DNA from: Brevundimonas sp.
Lineage (GTDB): Bacteria; Pseudomonadota; Alphaproteobacteria; Caulobacterales; Caulobacteraceae
Length of the DNA: 64,000 nucleotides
Reading direction: 5' to 3'
Assembly (NCBI RefSeq): GCF_029945885.1
Contig: NZ_JAQSDK010000002.1
Span: 124,001-188,000, forward strand
Position numbers and translations under genes: made by a program. Positions 39,738 through 47,610 of the stretch are shown here, piece after piece (within the stretch, counting starts at the first letter, position 1; each line of letters opens with the position of its first letter). The notes below the pieces were generated by a model. That model saw nothing but the letters and a program-made list of their open reading frames with translations. It was not told where the DNA came from and did not search any database.

Positions 39738-40706
39738 TCAGCGGCACTCCACGGTGAGATGTCCGAGTTGGTGAACCGGCCGCAACCGGGTCCGTATGGT
39801 TTCGCTGTCAACCGCTCCGGTGACGCTGACGATAGCGGCGTGAGCCTCTGGTCCGACCCGCCAGACGTGCAGGTCGGTGATCCGGGCATCGCCCGGTCCC
39901 TCCACGCAGTCGCGCACCTCGGCCTCGAGGGCGCTGTCCGTCGTGTCGAGCAGGACCGCAGCGGTGTCGCGCATCAGCGACCATGACCAGCGCGCGATGA
40001 CGATGGCGCCGACGACGCCCATCAATGGATCCAGCCAGACCCAGCCGAGATAGCGACCCGCCACCAGGGCGACGATGGCCAGCACCGACGTCAGGGCGTC
40101 GGCCAGGACGTGGAAATAGGCTGAGCGCAGGTTGTTGTCGCGATGGGCACCGTGCCCGGGGTGATGATCATCATGTTGATCGACGTCCTGGTTATGGTCA
40201 TGACCATGGTGGCCGTGGTCGTGATGGCCATGATGATGATGATGATGACCGCCCCCGGCCAGCAGCAGGGCGCTGACCAGGTTGACCCCCAGACCGAGAA
40301 CGGCGACGAGCGTGGCTTGGCCGAAGGCGACCGAGCGCGGATCGAACAGGCGCGCGATGGACTCTCCGGCGATCCCGAGCGCGACGATGCCCAGCACCAA
40401 GGCCGAGGCGAAGCCGGCGAGGTCGCCCACCTTGCCGGTCCCGAAGCTGAAGCGCCGGTTGGCCGAATGGCGCTTGGCATAGGCATAGGCCCCGGCCGCC
40501 ACGGCCAGGGCACCGGCATGGGTGGCCATGTGGAAACCGTCGGCCAGCAGGGCCATCGAGCCATAGACCATGCCGGCGATGATCTCCCCGACCATCATGA
40601 CGGCGGTCAGGCCGACGACCCACAACGTCCGCCGCGCACTCTCATCGTGCGACCGGCTGAGGAAATGGTGGTCGTGGGTCAGATAGTCGGACTCGGTGGC
40701 GGTCAT
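39738..40706 (-). CDS. dmeF: CDF Co/Ni exporter DmeF
   Basis: 322 residues. Six membrane helices with the CDF sites SMALLADGFHMATHAG (helix 2, H-x3-H/D type) and YFHVLADALTSVLA (helix 5). Between helices 4 and 5 is a very His-rich loop: HHHHHHGHHDHGHHGHDHNQ, continuing with Asp/His. DHHFLSRSHDE at the N-terminus and the FSFGTGKVGDLAGF segment are typical of DmeF. DmeF exports cobalt and nickel and is encoded after the RcnR-like DmeR, as here (10 bases apart, same strand). The C-terminal cytoplasmic domain is present, unlike in the short CDF at 28,953. Confidence 0.88.
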   Translation of the reverse strand: MTATESDYLTHDHHFLSRSHDESARRTLWVVGLTAVMMVGEIIAGMVYGSMALLADGFHMATHAGALAVAAGAYAYAKRHSANRRFSFGTGKVGDLAGFASALVLGIVALGIAGESIARLFDPRSVAFGQATLVAVLGLGVNLVSALLLAGGGHHHHHHGHHDHGHHGHDHNQDVDQHDDHHPGHGAHRDNNLRSAYFHVLADALTSVLAIVALVAGRYLGWVWLDPLMGVVGAIVIARWSWSLMRDTAAVLLDTTDSALEAEVRDCVEGPGDARITDLHVWRVGPEAHAAIVSVTGAVDSETIRTRLRPVHQLGHLTVECR

Positions 40707-40716
40707 GGCGCGAGCT

Positions 40717-40992
40717 TCATCTGGAATAGCGGCGGATGAGGAGGCTCAGTTCGTCAGCGCCGCTTTGGCGATCCGCCTCGCTCAGACCGGGATCGGCGAC
40801 GTGGTGACGAAGGTGATCTTCGATCAGCTCTTCCAGCAATCCGCTCATGGCGCCGCGGGCGGCGGCGGCCTGCTGCAGGATTTGCGAACAGCCGACCTCC
40901 GCCTCGATCGCGCGCTCGATCGCCCCGAGCTGGCCGGCGATGCGGCGGACGCGGGCGACGAGCTGCTTCTTGTTGGTGGAGGTGTGGGCCAT
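40717..40992 (-). CDS. dmeR: Ni/Co-sensing repressor DmeR (RcnR family)
   Basis: 91 residues, a close paralogue of the RcnR at 14,449. The ligands His3 (MAHT), Cys35 (GCSQ), His60 and His64 (EDHLRHH) are the RcnR set for Ni(II)/Co(II). It is first in a dmeRF operon, with the operator TACTCCCCTATAGTA three bases before its start. Since both paralogues face nearly identical operators, each may cross-regulate the other's target (dmeF and nreB). Confidence 0.9.
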   Translation of the reverse strand: MAHTSTNKKQLVARVRRIAGQLGAIERAIEAEVGCSQILQQAAAARGAMSGLLEELIEDHLRHHVADPGLSEADRQSGADELSLLIRRYSR

Positions 40993-40995
40993 AGG

Positions 40996-41010
40996 TACTC
41001 CCCTATAGTA
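40996..41010. promoter_or_regulatory. RcnR/DmeR-type operator
   Basis: TACTCCCCTATAGTA, differing by one base from the operator at 14,728. It lies just upstream of dmeR and about 30 bases before the mntP riboswitch on the opposite strand, so it could also affect mntP transcription. Confidence 0.8.
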
Positions 41011-41040
41011 TCTTGCCGGAACGCGCGAGGGTGGTTAGAA

Positions 41041-41189
41041 GGCGCTTCCTGTTGGGGAGTAGCTTCCGGCATCTGATCGCCGGGGTCGGATCAACACACT
41101 CGCGTTTCGACGCGTGGTCCGACCAGCGGAACCACCGCCTAGCGAGACCAGCGCGTCCCACCGCCGCACCGGCCGGGGAGGGAAGCGCT
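41041..41189 (+). promoter_or_regulatory. yybP-ykoY manganese riboswitch
   Basis: The leader of mntP contains the conserved Mn-riboswitch loop GGGGAGTAGC (41,054-41,063) and the second loop ACACACTCG (41,094-41,102), followed by a C-G-C-G hairpin. An outer stem P1 pairs GGCGCTTCC (41,041-41,049) with GGAAGCGCT (41,181-41,189) over nine positions. The conserved loops, the closing stem and the Mn exporter directly downstream all agree. Mn binding should turn mntP on. Confidence 0.8.
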
Positions 41190-41214
41190 GTTCGTCGCCC
41201 GGTGGATGCCCGTC

Positions 41215-41787
41215 ATGACTCCCCTTGCCATCGCCGTCCTGTCACTCAGCATGTCCACCGATGCTTTCGCAGCGGCGGTCGGTCGCGGCGCGTCGCACCG
41301 TCCGACCCTGCCCGGCGCGGTCAAGGCGGGTCTGGTATTCGGTGTCATCGAAGCCACCACCCCCTTGATAGGCTGGGGGCTCGGCATGGTCGCCGCGGGT
41401 CTGGTCGAGAAGATCGATCACTGGATCGCCTTCGGCCTGCTGGCCGCCGTGGGTGGCAGGATGATCTGGGAAGCGACCCGTTTCCGACCGGGGGATGCGT
41501 GCGACCAGCCGCGCCGTTCCGGACCCTGGGGGCTGATCGCGACGGCGGTCGGGACCAGTATCGACGCCGCTGCCGTCGGGGTCGGCCTGGCCTTCATCGG
41601 GGCCAATATCTGGATCATCGCCGCCTCGATCGGGCTCACGACCTTCCTTCTCGCGACCATCGGCATGGTGATCGGTCGTTTGGTCGGCCGGCGCTTTGGC
41701 AAGGTGGTTGAGCTGCTAGGAGGTCTCGCCCTCGTGGGGCTCGGCCTGACCATCCTGCTCGAACACCTGGGCGTCCTCGGCGCCTAG
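41215..41787 (+). CDS. mntP: Manganese efflux pump MntP
   Basis: 190 residues with six membrane helices. I chose the ATG at 41215 because MTPLAIAVLSLSMSTDAFAAAVGRG aligns with the normal MntP N-terminus; an ATG three codons earlier is possible. The conserved Asp-rich helices are present: SMSTDAFAAA in helix 1 and GTSIDAAAVGVGLAF in helix 4. MntP exports Mn(II) from the cytoplasm and is the classic target of the yybP-ykoY riboswitch, which lies upstream here. It is divergent from dmeRF. Confidence 0.88.
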   Translation: MTPLAIAVLSLSMSTDAFAAAVGRGASHRPTLPGAVKAGLVFGVIEATTPLIGWGLGMVAAGLVEKIDHWIAFGLLAAVGGRMIWEATRFRPGDACDQPRRSGPWGLIATAVGTSIDAAAVGVGLAFIGANIWIIAASIGLTTFLLATIGMVIGRLVGRRFGKVVELLGGLALVGLGLTILLEHLGVLGA

Positions 41788-42464
41788 ACGGCCTCCGGGC
41801 CCGGCTTCAGGCCCGAGCGGAGCCGGAGTTCGCGAAGAAATGGGTCTGGCGCGGATGTCGTCGGGCAACAGCGCGTCCATCACATAGAAGCCGTACCCCG
41901 CCAGTTCCCTGGCGACGCGGGCGATCTCATCCTGTCGACGCCCTGAGAGGTCGGTCTCAATGTCCGGCGGCTTGATCACGAAAGCCCTCCTGCCCGAGAA
42001 TCGGAGAGACGCCGTCGGGGAGATTGCCGCAACTCAACAAGCTGTCATCGTCCCCCCGTGGTGGAGCGCCGCGGACCTGTCAGGCCGAAACACTGGCGCT
42101 CGGTCGACAGCCACACCCTTCGGGTCCACCGGGCCTTTCAACGAGCAGATCCAGGGGGGGGGGGGGGGGGGGGGGCCCGGCTCAGTGGGGACGACAGGCC
42201 CGCCGGTCCGGCGGGCGAGCGCGCGGTCGGCACCGGCAGCCTGGGCCGCGCGCGTTTTGAGACCGCGATGACCTGTACGGCACGAAGGAAGGGCCCCAGG
42301 CAAGACAAGGACGCGCGAGAGCGACGGGTAGTGGCGTTCCCCGAAGGCCGTGCCATCAGCCGCGCGATTGAGGAATGAACCCAGGGTAGCCGGGTTTTTC
42401 GACGGATCATTCGACGACTCGGGCGACGACGCGGGCGTGGGTAACTCCCGATCGAAGATCCTGA
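41788..42464. other. Non-coding or decayed stretch between mntP and DUF305 gene
   Basis: About 680 bases without a gene I can support. A minus-strand frame from 41,979 begins plausibly (MIKPPDIETDLSGRRQDEIA, then RVARELAGYGFYVMDALLPDD) but then runs into low-quality sequence overlapping mntP, so it may be the start of a lost gene. A plus-strand frame near 42,260-42,378 (TARRKGPRQDKDARERR) is likewise only suggestive. In the middle sits a 22-base G run. The stretch looks like a junction or scar. Confidence 0.5.
42154..42175 (+). repeat. 22-base G homopolymer
   Basis: An uninterrupted run of 22 G, followed by CCC. Nothing similar is present elsewhere in the window. It is not inside a gene I can support. 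Confidence 0.95.
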
Positions 42465-42965
42465 TCAGCGCTGGGTGTAGGCGGGTAGATCGGGTGCCGT
42501 GGAGGGTGTGGGATTGCGTTCGAGGTCGGCGATGAGCGCGTCCATCTCGGCGATCTCGCGCTTTTGCGCCTCGATGATGCCGTCGGCGAGTTCGCGAACC
42601 CGCGGGTCGCGGATATGGGCGCGTTCACTCGTCAGGATGGCGATCGAGTGATGCGGGATCATCGCGCGCATGTAGTCGACGTCATTGACCGTCTCCTGAC
42701 TGCGGACGAGCCAGAGCGATCCGGCGAACACGAGCACGGCTCCGCCGATGATGGCCAGGTTCAGACGTTTGTCCGTGTACATCTTGAGCATGAAGAGCAG
42801 CATGATGACCGCCATCACCGCGCCCATCACCAGCGCCATCCAGGCCCGGGTCTCGCTGAACCGGGCGTGGTCCAGCTGGTAGGTGTTCAGATACATCAAT
42901 CCAAACATGACGAGCGTGGATGTCGCGATCATCGCGCCGAAGCGCAGATAGGTCTTGGCGTTCAT
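42465..42965 (-). CDS. Membrane-anchored DUF305 protein
   Basis: 166 residues from the ATG at 42965 behind GGAGG. Three N-terminal membrane helices (FGAMIATSTLVMFGLMYLN; WMALVMGAVMAVIMLLFML; LAIIGGAVLVFAGSLWLV) are followed by a DUF305 domain with VDYMRAMIPHHSIAILTSE and a Glu/Ala helix (LADGIIEAQKREIAEMDALI). The M-x2-M-I-P-H-H motif is the metal-ligand segment of DUF305/CopM proteins. It is the first copper-type gene after the G-run region and is transcribed away from the acyltransferase and CsoR genes on the same strand. Probable role: periplasmic copper or silver binding. Confidence 0.8.
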   Translation of the reverse strand: MNAKTYLRFGAMIATSTLVMFGLMYLNTYQLDHARFSETRAWMALVMGAVMAVIMLLFMLKMYTDKRLNLAIIGGAVLVFAGSLWLVRSQETVNDVDYMRAMIPHHSIAILTSERAHIRDPRVRELADGIIEAQKREIAEMDALIADLERNPTPSTAPDLPAYTQR

Positions 42966-43172
42966 GATAAACCTCCGTTCCTTCAAGTCCGGCCGAAACG
43001 TGTCGTTAACTCCAGGGTTGCCGGGGTGAAAAAAGATCGGGCGGACGGACGAATTCAACGACTGTCGGTGAGGGAATTCGACCTCGAAGACGTAATGCAC
43101 TTGTCGTTCGCGGCCGCGCTGAATCGCCAGGCCTGTGACGAGGGTGCACGAGGCGCACCCGGCGAAAGGGCG

Positions 43173-44297
43173 TCAGACGGTCCCGCACGGGGGAGGTGTC
43201 CGGCCTTCGAAGCGTCGCCGGATCCAGCGGCGTCCAGGCTTTTCCACACCCAGATGCAGCGCGGCGGCCGCGGCGACGGTGACCACGAACAGGCCCGCCA
43301 ATTCCAGGGGCGACATGTAGAAGCCGCTGTCGATCCCACGAAGTTCCGAGGCGATGCCCTTGTAGGCCACCAGCAGCGGTATATGGACCAGGTAGAGCGC
43401 GAAGGAGGCCTCGCCCGAGAAGACCGCGAGGGGCGTGGACAGGGGGCCGGCTTTGGCGGTTCTCGCCAGCATGGACCAGGTCAGTATGAGCGGGGCGGCG
43501 AGGGCCACCACCAATCGATCGTCCAGACTGAACTGCATGGCCAGCAACAGGCAGAAGGTCGCGACTGCGCTGGCGCCGATGGCGGAGCCGCGCGACCACT
43601 CCCATCGACGGCCCAGTCCATAGAGGGCCATGCCGATCAGGAATTCCGGAAGAATGCGCAGGATGCCCATGTCGTCCTCGGCACGCGGCAGCACCTTGCC
43701 GAACATCTGGCCATAGACGGCGTCGATCACGGCGAAGCCGAGCACGCCCAGAAAGAGCAAGACCCAGGGGCGGGTCTTCAACTTCATCGCGATCAGCGCA
43801 TAGGCAGGGAAGAGCAGATAGGCGAACCATTCGGCCGAAAGCGACCAGGACGGGCCGCTCCAGTTGTAGCCGACAAGACTCGGAAACCAGGCCTGGACAA
43901 GCAGCAGGGTCTTGAGGAAGCCCTCGGCTGTGTAGGTGGCCGGATCATACTGGACCCCGGCGGCCCGGGCGACGATCACCATGACCAGGACGCCGGCCAA
44001 CACCGCGAGGTGCAGGGGGTAAAGCCGGGCGATGCGGGCGACGATGAAGCGCCGGTAGCTGAAGGTGCCCGCCGGGAAGGACGGGCCGTAGACATGAGCC
44101 AGGATGAACCCGGACAGCATGAAGAAGGCATCCACCGCCAGCCGGGACCGCTCGATGATCGGGCTGAAGCCCAGGGCGGGATCCCACTGGAGCTGGTAGT
44201 GGAACAACACCACGCCCACCGCCAGGAAGGCCCTCAGACTGGTCAGGGCTCGCAGGTCAGTGGGGTAGCCCTCGCGGGTGGGCGAAACGGACGTCAT
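43173..44297 (-). CDS. Acyltransferase 3 family membrane protein (OafA/YrhL-like)
   Basis: 374 residues from the ATG at 44297. There are about ten membrane helices. The family marks are an early R-A-L-T-S-L-R-A-F-L-A-V-G-V-V-L-F-H-Y segment with the catalytic-type His, then DAFFMLSGFILAHVYG, then W-S-L-S-A-E-W-F-A-Y. AT3 proteins O-acylate sugars of lipopolysaccharide, capsule or glycans. Nothing in it points to metals. It separates the DUF305 gene from csoR and may be a passenger, or may modify the envelope. No glycan genes are nearby to suggest a substrate. Confidence 0.85.
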   Translation of the reverse strand: MTSVSPTREGYPTDLRALTSLRAFLAVGVVLFHYQLQWDPALGFSPIIERSRLAVDAFFMLSGFILAHVYGPSFPAGTFSYRRFIVARIARLYPLHLAVLAGVLVMVIVARAAGVQYDPATYTAEGFLKTLLLVQAWFPSLVGYNWSGPSWSLSAEWFAYLLFPAYALIAMKLKTRPWVLLFLGVLGFAVIDAVYGQMFGKVLPRAEDDMGILRILPEFLIGMALYGLGRRWEWSRGSAIGASAVATFCLLLAMQFSLDDRLVVALAAPLILTWSMLARTAKAGPLSTPLAVFSGEASFALYLVHIPLLVAYKGIASELRGIDSGFYMSPLELAGLFVVTVAAAAALHLGVEKPGRRWIRRRFEGRTPPPCGTV

Positions 44298-44567
44298 GCG
44301 CGATGGGCCCCAAGGTCGGGCGGAGCCGGAGTGTCCGCCTAACTGGTTTACGCATCGATCGCGGACATCCCTCGTTTCTGAGGGAAGCGGCTCCGCCTTT
44401 CCGGACTGCCGACTCGGGCTGGTCAAGACGGTGTCCAGCGGGGCCGCTGCAGAGCGGCGATAGGGTCAGGGTCGAGCCCGCGTGCCGTGTCGATGCGGGT
44501 GCCGTGAGATCAAGATCAGGCTTCATCAAATCCTGCCCGGGCTTGCCCGCGCGCGCTCCGGTGGCCC

Positions 44568-44843
44568 TTACCGTGATGCACGGGCCAGCAGGGTGATCAA
44601 CTCATCCGCCTTGGCCTTGCGGTCGGCCGGATCGTCGCCGGTCATCGCGCCCATGACGCAGTGGTCCAGGTGGTCCTTCAGAACCCAGTTCTTGACACGC
44701 AACAGGGCTGCCCGCACGGCTTGGAGCTGGGTCAGCACGTCCACGCAATAACGGTCCTCGTCGACCATGCGGGCGATGCCGCGTACCTGCCCCTCGATCC
44801 GGTTGAGGCGGTTGATCAGCTTGGGTTTCGTTTCGGTCTGCAT
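44568..44843 (-). CDS. csoR: Copper-sensing repressor CsoR
   Basis: 91 residues of the DUF156 family, starting at [20 protein letters not shown]. The ligands are Cys33 (RYCVDV), His58 and Cys62 (KDHLDHC), with the 25- and 4-residue spacings of the Cu(I) sensor CsoR (Cys-His-Cys), and no N-terminal His3 as in RcnR. It is divergent from a copper ATPase, with two GC dyads of CsoR type between them. Cu(I) binding would release DNA and switch on the ATPase and possibly itself. Confidence 0.9.
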   Translation of the reverse strand: MQTETKPKLINRLNRIEGQVRGIARMVDEDRYCVDVLTQLQAVRAALLRVKNWVLKDHLDHCVMGAMTGDDPADRKAKADELITLLARASR

Positions 44844-44870
44844 CCCATTCCCCGGCTTGAGCGTTTGCAT

Positions 44871-44913
44871 ATACCCCAAGCCGGTATCTTGCGCTATACC
44901 CCCGTGGGGTATA
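44871..44913. promoter_or_regulatory. CsoR operators between csoR and copA
   Basis: A perfect dyad TATACCCC-CGT-GGGGTATA lies at 44,895-44,913, 33 bases before the ATPase start. A second, weaker site ATACC-CCAAGCC-GGTAT lies at 44,871-44,887, nearer csoR. Both have the T-A-C-C-C ... G-G-G-T-A form of CsoR sites, and one before each gene suggests control in both directions. Confidence 0.8.
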
Positions 44914-44945
44914 TATGGCTCGGTCGAGAACAAGGATCCCCTTCC

Positions 44946-47300
44946 ATGTCCACGCCCTCCAATCCCCCCTCGACTGGCCAAAGCTGCTGTGCCGGCAAGA
45001 CCGACAACGCCGCAGCCACGGCCATTGATCCGGTGTGCGGCATGTCGGTTGATCCCGCGACCACCGCACACCGCGCGGCGCATGACGACGAGGACTATTT
45101 TTTCTGTTCCGCGGGATGCCGGACCAAATTCATCGCCGACCCGGACCGCTATCTGGGCGACCGGCCGGGGCCTGAGACGGCCATCCCGGGTGCCATCTAC
45201 ACCTGTCCGATGCACCCGCAGATCCGTCAGGAAGGGCCTGGAGCCTGCCCGATCTGCGGCATGGCGCTGGAGCCCGAGACGGTCACCGCCGAGGCCCCGG
45301 TCAATCATGAGCTGATCGACTTTACGCGCCGGTTTTGGGTCGGCCTGGTCCTGACCCTGCCGGTTTTCGCCCTCGAGATGGGCAGCCATCTGTTCGACCT
45401 GCACCGGTGGATTCCCGGCCAGACCTCGAACTGGATCCAGTTCGTACTGGCGACGCCGGTCGTGCTGTGGGCGGGCTGGCCCTTCTTCCAGCGCGGCGGG
45501 GCGTCGCTGCGCAACCGCAGCCTCAACATGTTCACCCTGATCTCGATCGGCATCGGCGCGGCCTGGATCTACAGCGTCGTGGCGGTGCTGGCCCCCGGCC
45601 TGTTTCCGGCGGCGGTGCGCGGCATGGACGGCAGTGTGCCGGTCTATTTCGAGGCAGCGGCGGTCATCACCGTGCTGGTGCTGATCGGCCAGATTCTGGA
45701 GCTGCGGGCCCGCGAACAGACCTCGGGCGCGATCCGGGCCCTGCTGGATCTCACACCCAAGACGGCGCGGCGGGTCCGGGACGACGGCACTGACGAGGAC
45801 GTCTCGCTGGAGCAGGTGGGGGTCGGCGATCGACTGCGTGTCCGGCCCGGTGAACAGGTCCCGGTCGATGGTGAAATCCTCGAGGGCCGGGTGTCCATCG
45901 ACGAGTCGATGGTGACCGGCGAGTCCATGCCGGTGACGCGGGAACCGGGCGGCGCGGTCGTCGGTGGCTCACTGAACCGGACCGGGTCTTTCGTGATGCG
46001 GGCCGACAAGGTCGGGGCTGACACCCTGTTGTCGCGGATCGTGCAGATGGTCGCCCAGGCCCAGCGCAGTCGCGCGCCGATCCAGCGGCTGGCCGACGTC
46101 GTCTCGGGCTGGTTCGTGCCGACGGTGATCGCCGCCGCCGTCCTGGCCGCCGTCATCTGGGGCCTGGTCGGGCCCGAGCCGCGGCTGACCTACGCCCTGA
46201 TCGCCGCCGTCTCGGTGCTGATCATCGCCTGTCCCTGTGCCCTGGGTCTGGCCACGCCGATCTCGATCATGGTCGGGGTCGGGCGCGGGGCCCGGGCCGG
46301 CGTGCTGATCCGCAATGCCGAGGCGCTGGAGCGGTTCGAGAAGGTCGACACCCTGGTGGTCGACAAGACCGGCACCCTGACCGAGGGGCGACCGTCCGTG
46401 ACGGCGATCCAGCCCGTGGCCGGTTTCGACGAGGCCGAACTGCTGCGCCTGTCGGCCAGTCTGGAGCGGGGCAGCGAACATCCGCTGGCCGACGCCATCG
46501 TCCAGGCGGCCAAGGACCGCTCCCTGACCCTGTCCGAGGCCGGTGAGTTCGACAGCCCGGTCGGACGTGGTGTCACCGGCCGGGTCGACGGCCGTCGCGT
46601 GGCGCTGGGCAACGGCCGCTATCTGGGTGAACTGAAGATCGACGTCACGGCGCTGGAGGCCGGGGCCGAGGCCCTGCGCCACGACGGGGCCACGGCCATA
46701 TTCGTTGCCGTCGACGGCCAGGCTGCCGGGGTGCTGGGCATCGCCGATCCGGTCAAGGCGACCAGCGCCGAAGCCATCATCGCCCTGAAGGCCGCCGGTC
46801 TGCGGCTGGTGATGATGACCGGGGACAACCGCACCACCGCCGAGGCCGTGGCCCGAAGTCTGAGGATCGACGACGTCCGGGCCGAGGTCCTGCCGCAGGA
46901 CAAGGCCGATGTGGTCGAACAGCTGCGCGCCGAGGGCCGGATCGTGGCCATGGCCGGAGACGGGGTCAACGACGCCCCGGCCCTGGCCGCCGCCGATGTC
47001 GGCGTGGCCATGGGCGCGGGGTCCGATGTGGCCATCGAGAGCGCGGCCGTCACCCTGTTGAGCGGCGACCTGCAGGGCATCGTGCGGGCCCGGCACCTGT
47101 CGAAGGCGGTCATGGCCAATATTCGCCAGAACCTGCTGTTTGCCTTCGGCTACAATACGCTGGGCATCCCGATCGCCGCCGGCCTGCTGTATCCGACCTT
47201 CGGCCTGTTGCTGTCGCCGGCCCTTGCGGCGCTGGCCATGTCGCTGTCGTCGGTCAGCGTGATCGGCAATGCCCTGCGGCTGCGAGTCGTCAGACTCTGA
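44946..47300 (+). CDS. copA: P1B-1 copper-exporting ATPase with YHS and HMBD domains
   Basis: 784 residues from the ATG at 44946 behind AAGGA. In order: a Cys pair (SCCAG), a YHS domain ([10 protein letters not shown] with FFCSAGC, about residues 28-65), a heavy-metal-binding domain [20 protein letters not shown] (about 79-98), then eight membrane helices. Helix 6 has the CPC motif (Cys429-Pro-Cys431), phosphorylation site DKTGTLTEG is at Asp473, and TGES and [10 protein letters not shown] are intact. P1B-1 pumps move Cu(I)/Ag(I) to the periplasm. The YHS-HMBD head replaces the usual CxxC ferredoxin-like domains. It is divergent from csoR. Confidence 0.92.
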   Translation: MSTPSNPPSTGQSCCAGKTDNAAATAIDPVCGMSVDPATTAHRAAHDDEDYFFCSAGCRTKFIADPDRYLGDRPGPETAIPGAIYTCPMHPQIRQEGPGACPICGMALEPETVTAEAPVNHELIDFTRRFWVGLVLTLPVFALEMGSHLFDLHRWIPGQTSNWIQFVLATPVVLWAGWPFFQRGGASLRNRSLNMFTLISIGIGAAWIYSVVAVLAPGLFPAAVRGMDGSVPVYFEAAAVITVLVLIGQILELRAREQTSGAIRALLDLTPKTARRVRDDGTDEDVSLEQVGVGDRLRVRPGEQVPVDGEILEGRVSIDESMVTGESMPVTREPGGAVVGGSLNRTGSFVMRADKVGADTLLSRIVQMVAQAQRSRAPIQRLADVVSGWFVPTVIAAAVLAAVIWGLVGPEPRLTYALIAAVSVLIIACPCALGLATPISIMVGVGRGARAGVLIRNAEALERFEKVDTLVVDKTGTLTEGRPSVTAIQPVAGFDEAELLRLSASLERGSEHPLADAIVQAAKDRSLTLSEAGEFDSPVGRGVTGRVDGRRVALGNGRYLGELKIDVTALEAGAEALRHDGATAIFVAVDGQAAGVLGIADPVKATSAEAIIALKAAGLRLVMMTGDNRTTAEAVARSLRIDDVRAEVLPQDKADVVEQLRAEGRIVAMAGDGVNDAPALAAADVGVAMGAGSDVAIESAAVTLLSGDLQGIVRARHLSKAVMANIRQNLLFAFGYNTLGIPIAAGLLYPTFGLLLSPALAALAMSLSSVSVIGNALRLRVVRL

Positions 47301-47610
47301 AAGGCCGGCTCGAGACGGTCCGCGATCAATGACAGGCACCGCCGACAGACACCGGGCGAGCCGGTCTTCGGCCGCCGGGCGCTTGCATCCGTGTTGCCGT
47401 CCAGGTTGGAACCGTGGCCGCTGGCCTGGATTAAGCGTGGCACCGCTCTTCGGGCGCGCCGGTTAACGGCCGTCCGCGACTGACCCCACGTCCGTTCAAG
47501 TCCGTGCCATGCGTCAGCCTGTCGCGAGGGCAGGGCCCGCCGGCTGCGTAAACACCTAGAGGCCGTCGCTCGATCCAGTGAGCCGGCCGCATGAAATTCA
47601 GGAGTACCCC
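47301..47610. other. Intergenic stretch before the multicopper oxidase
   Basis: About 310 bases between the ATPase and the oxidase. Reading frames present on both strands have no family likeness or leader. GAGCCGGTCTTCGGCCGCCGGG contains short dyads that could end the ATPase transcript but no T run follows. A promoter for the oxidase operon is expected near the end of the stretch, with no clear boxes. Confidence 0.5.

Noticed and set aside
40190-40256. CATGATGATG-like simple repeat
   Set aside because: It is the coding sequence for the His-rich loop of DmeF, not an independent repeat element.
41960-42378. Frames crossing the G run
   Set aside because: They contain polyglycine or polyproline only because of the homopolymer, lack start signals and resemble no family.
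45969-47339. 456-residue minus-strand frame opposite the copper ATPase
   Set aside because: No family features; codes the reverse of conserved ATPase motifs.
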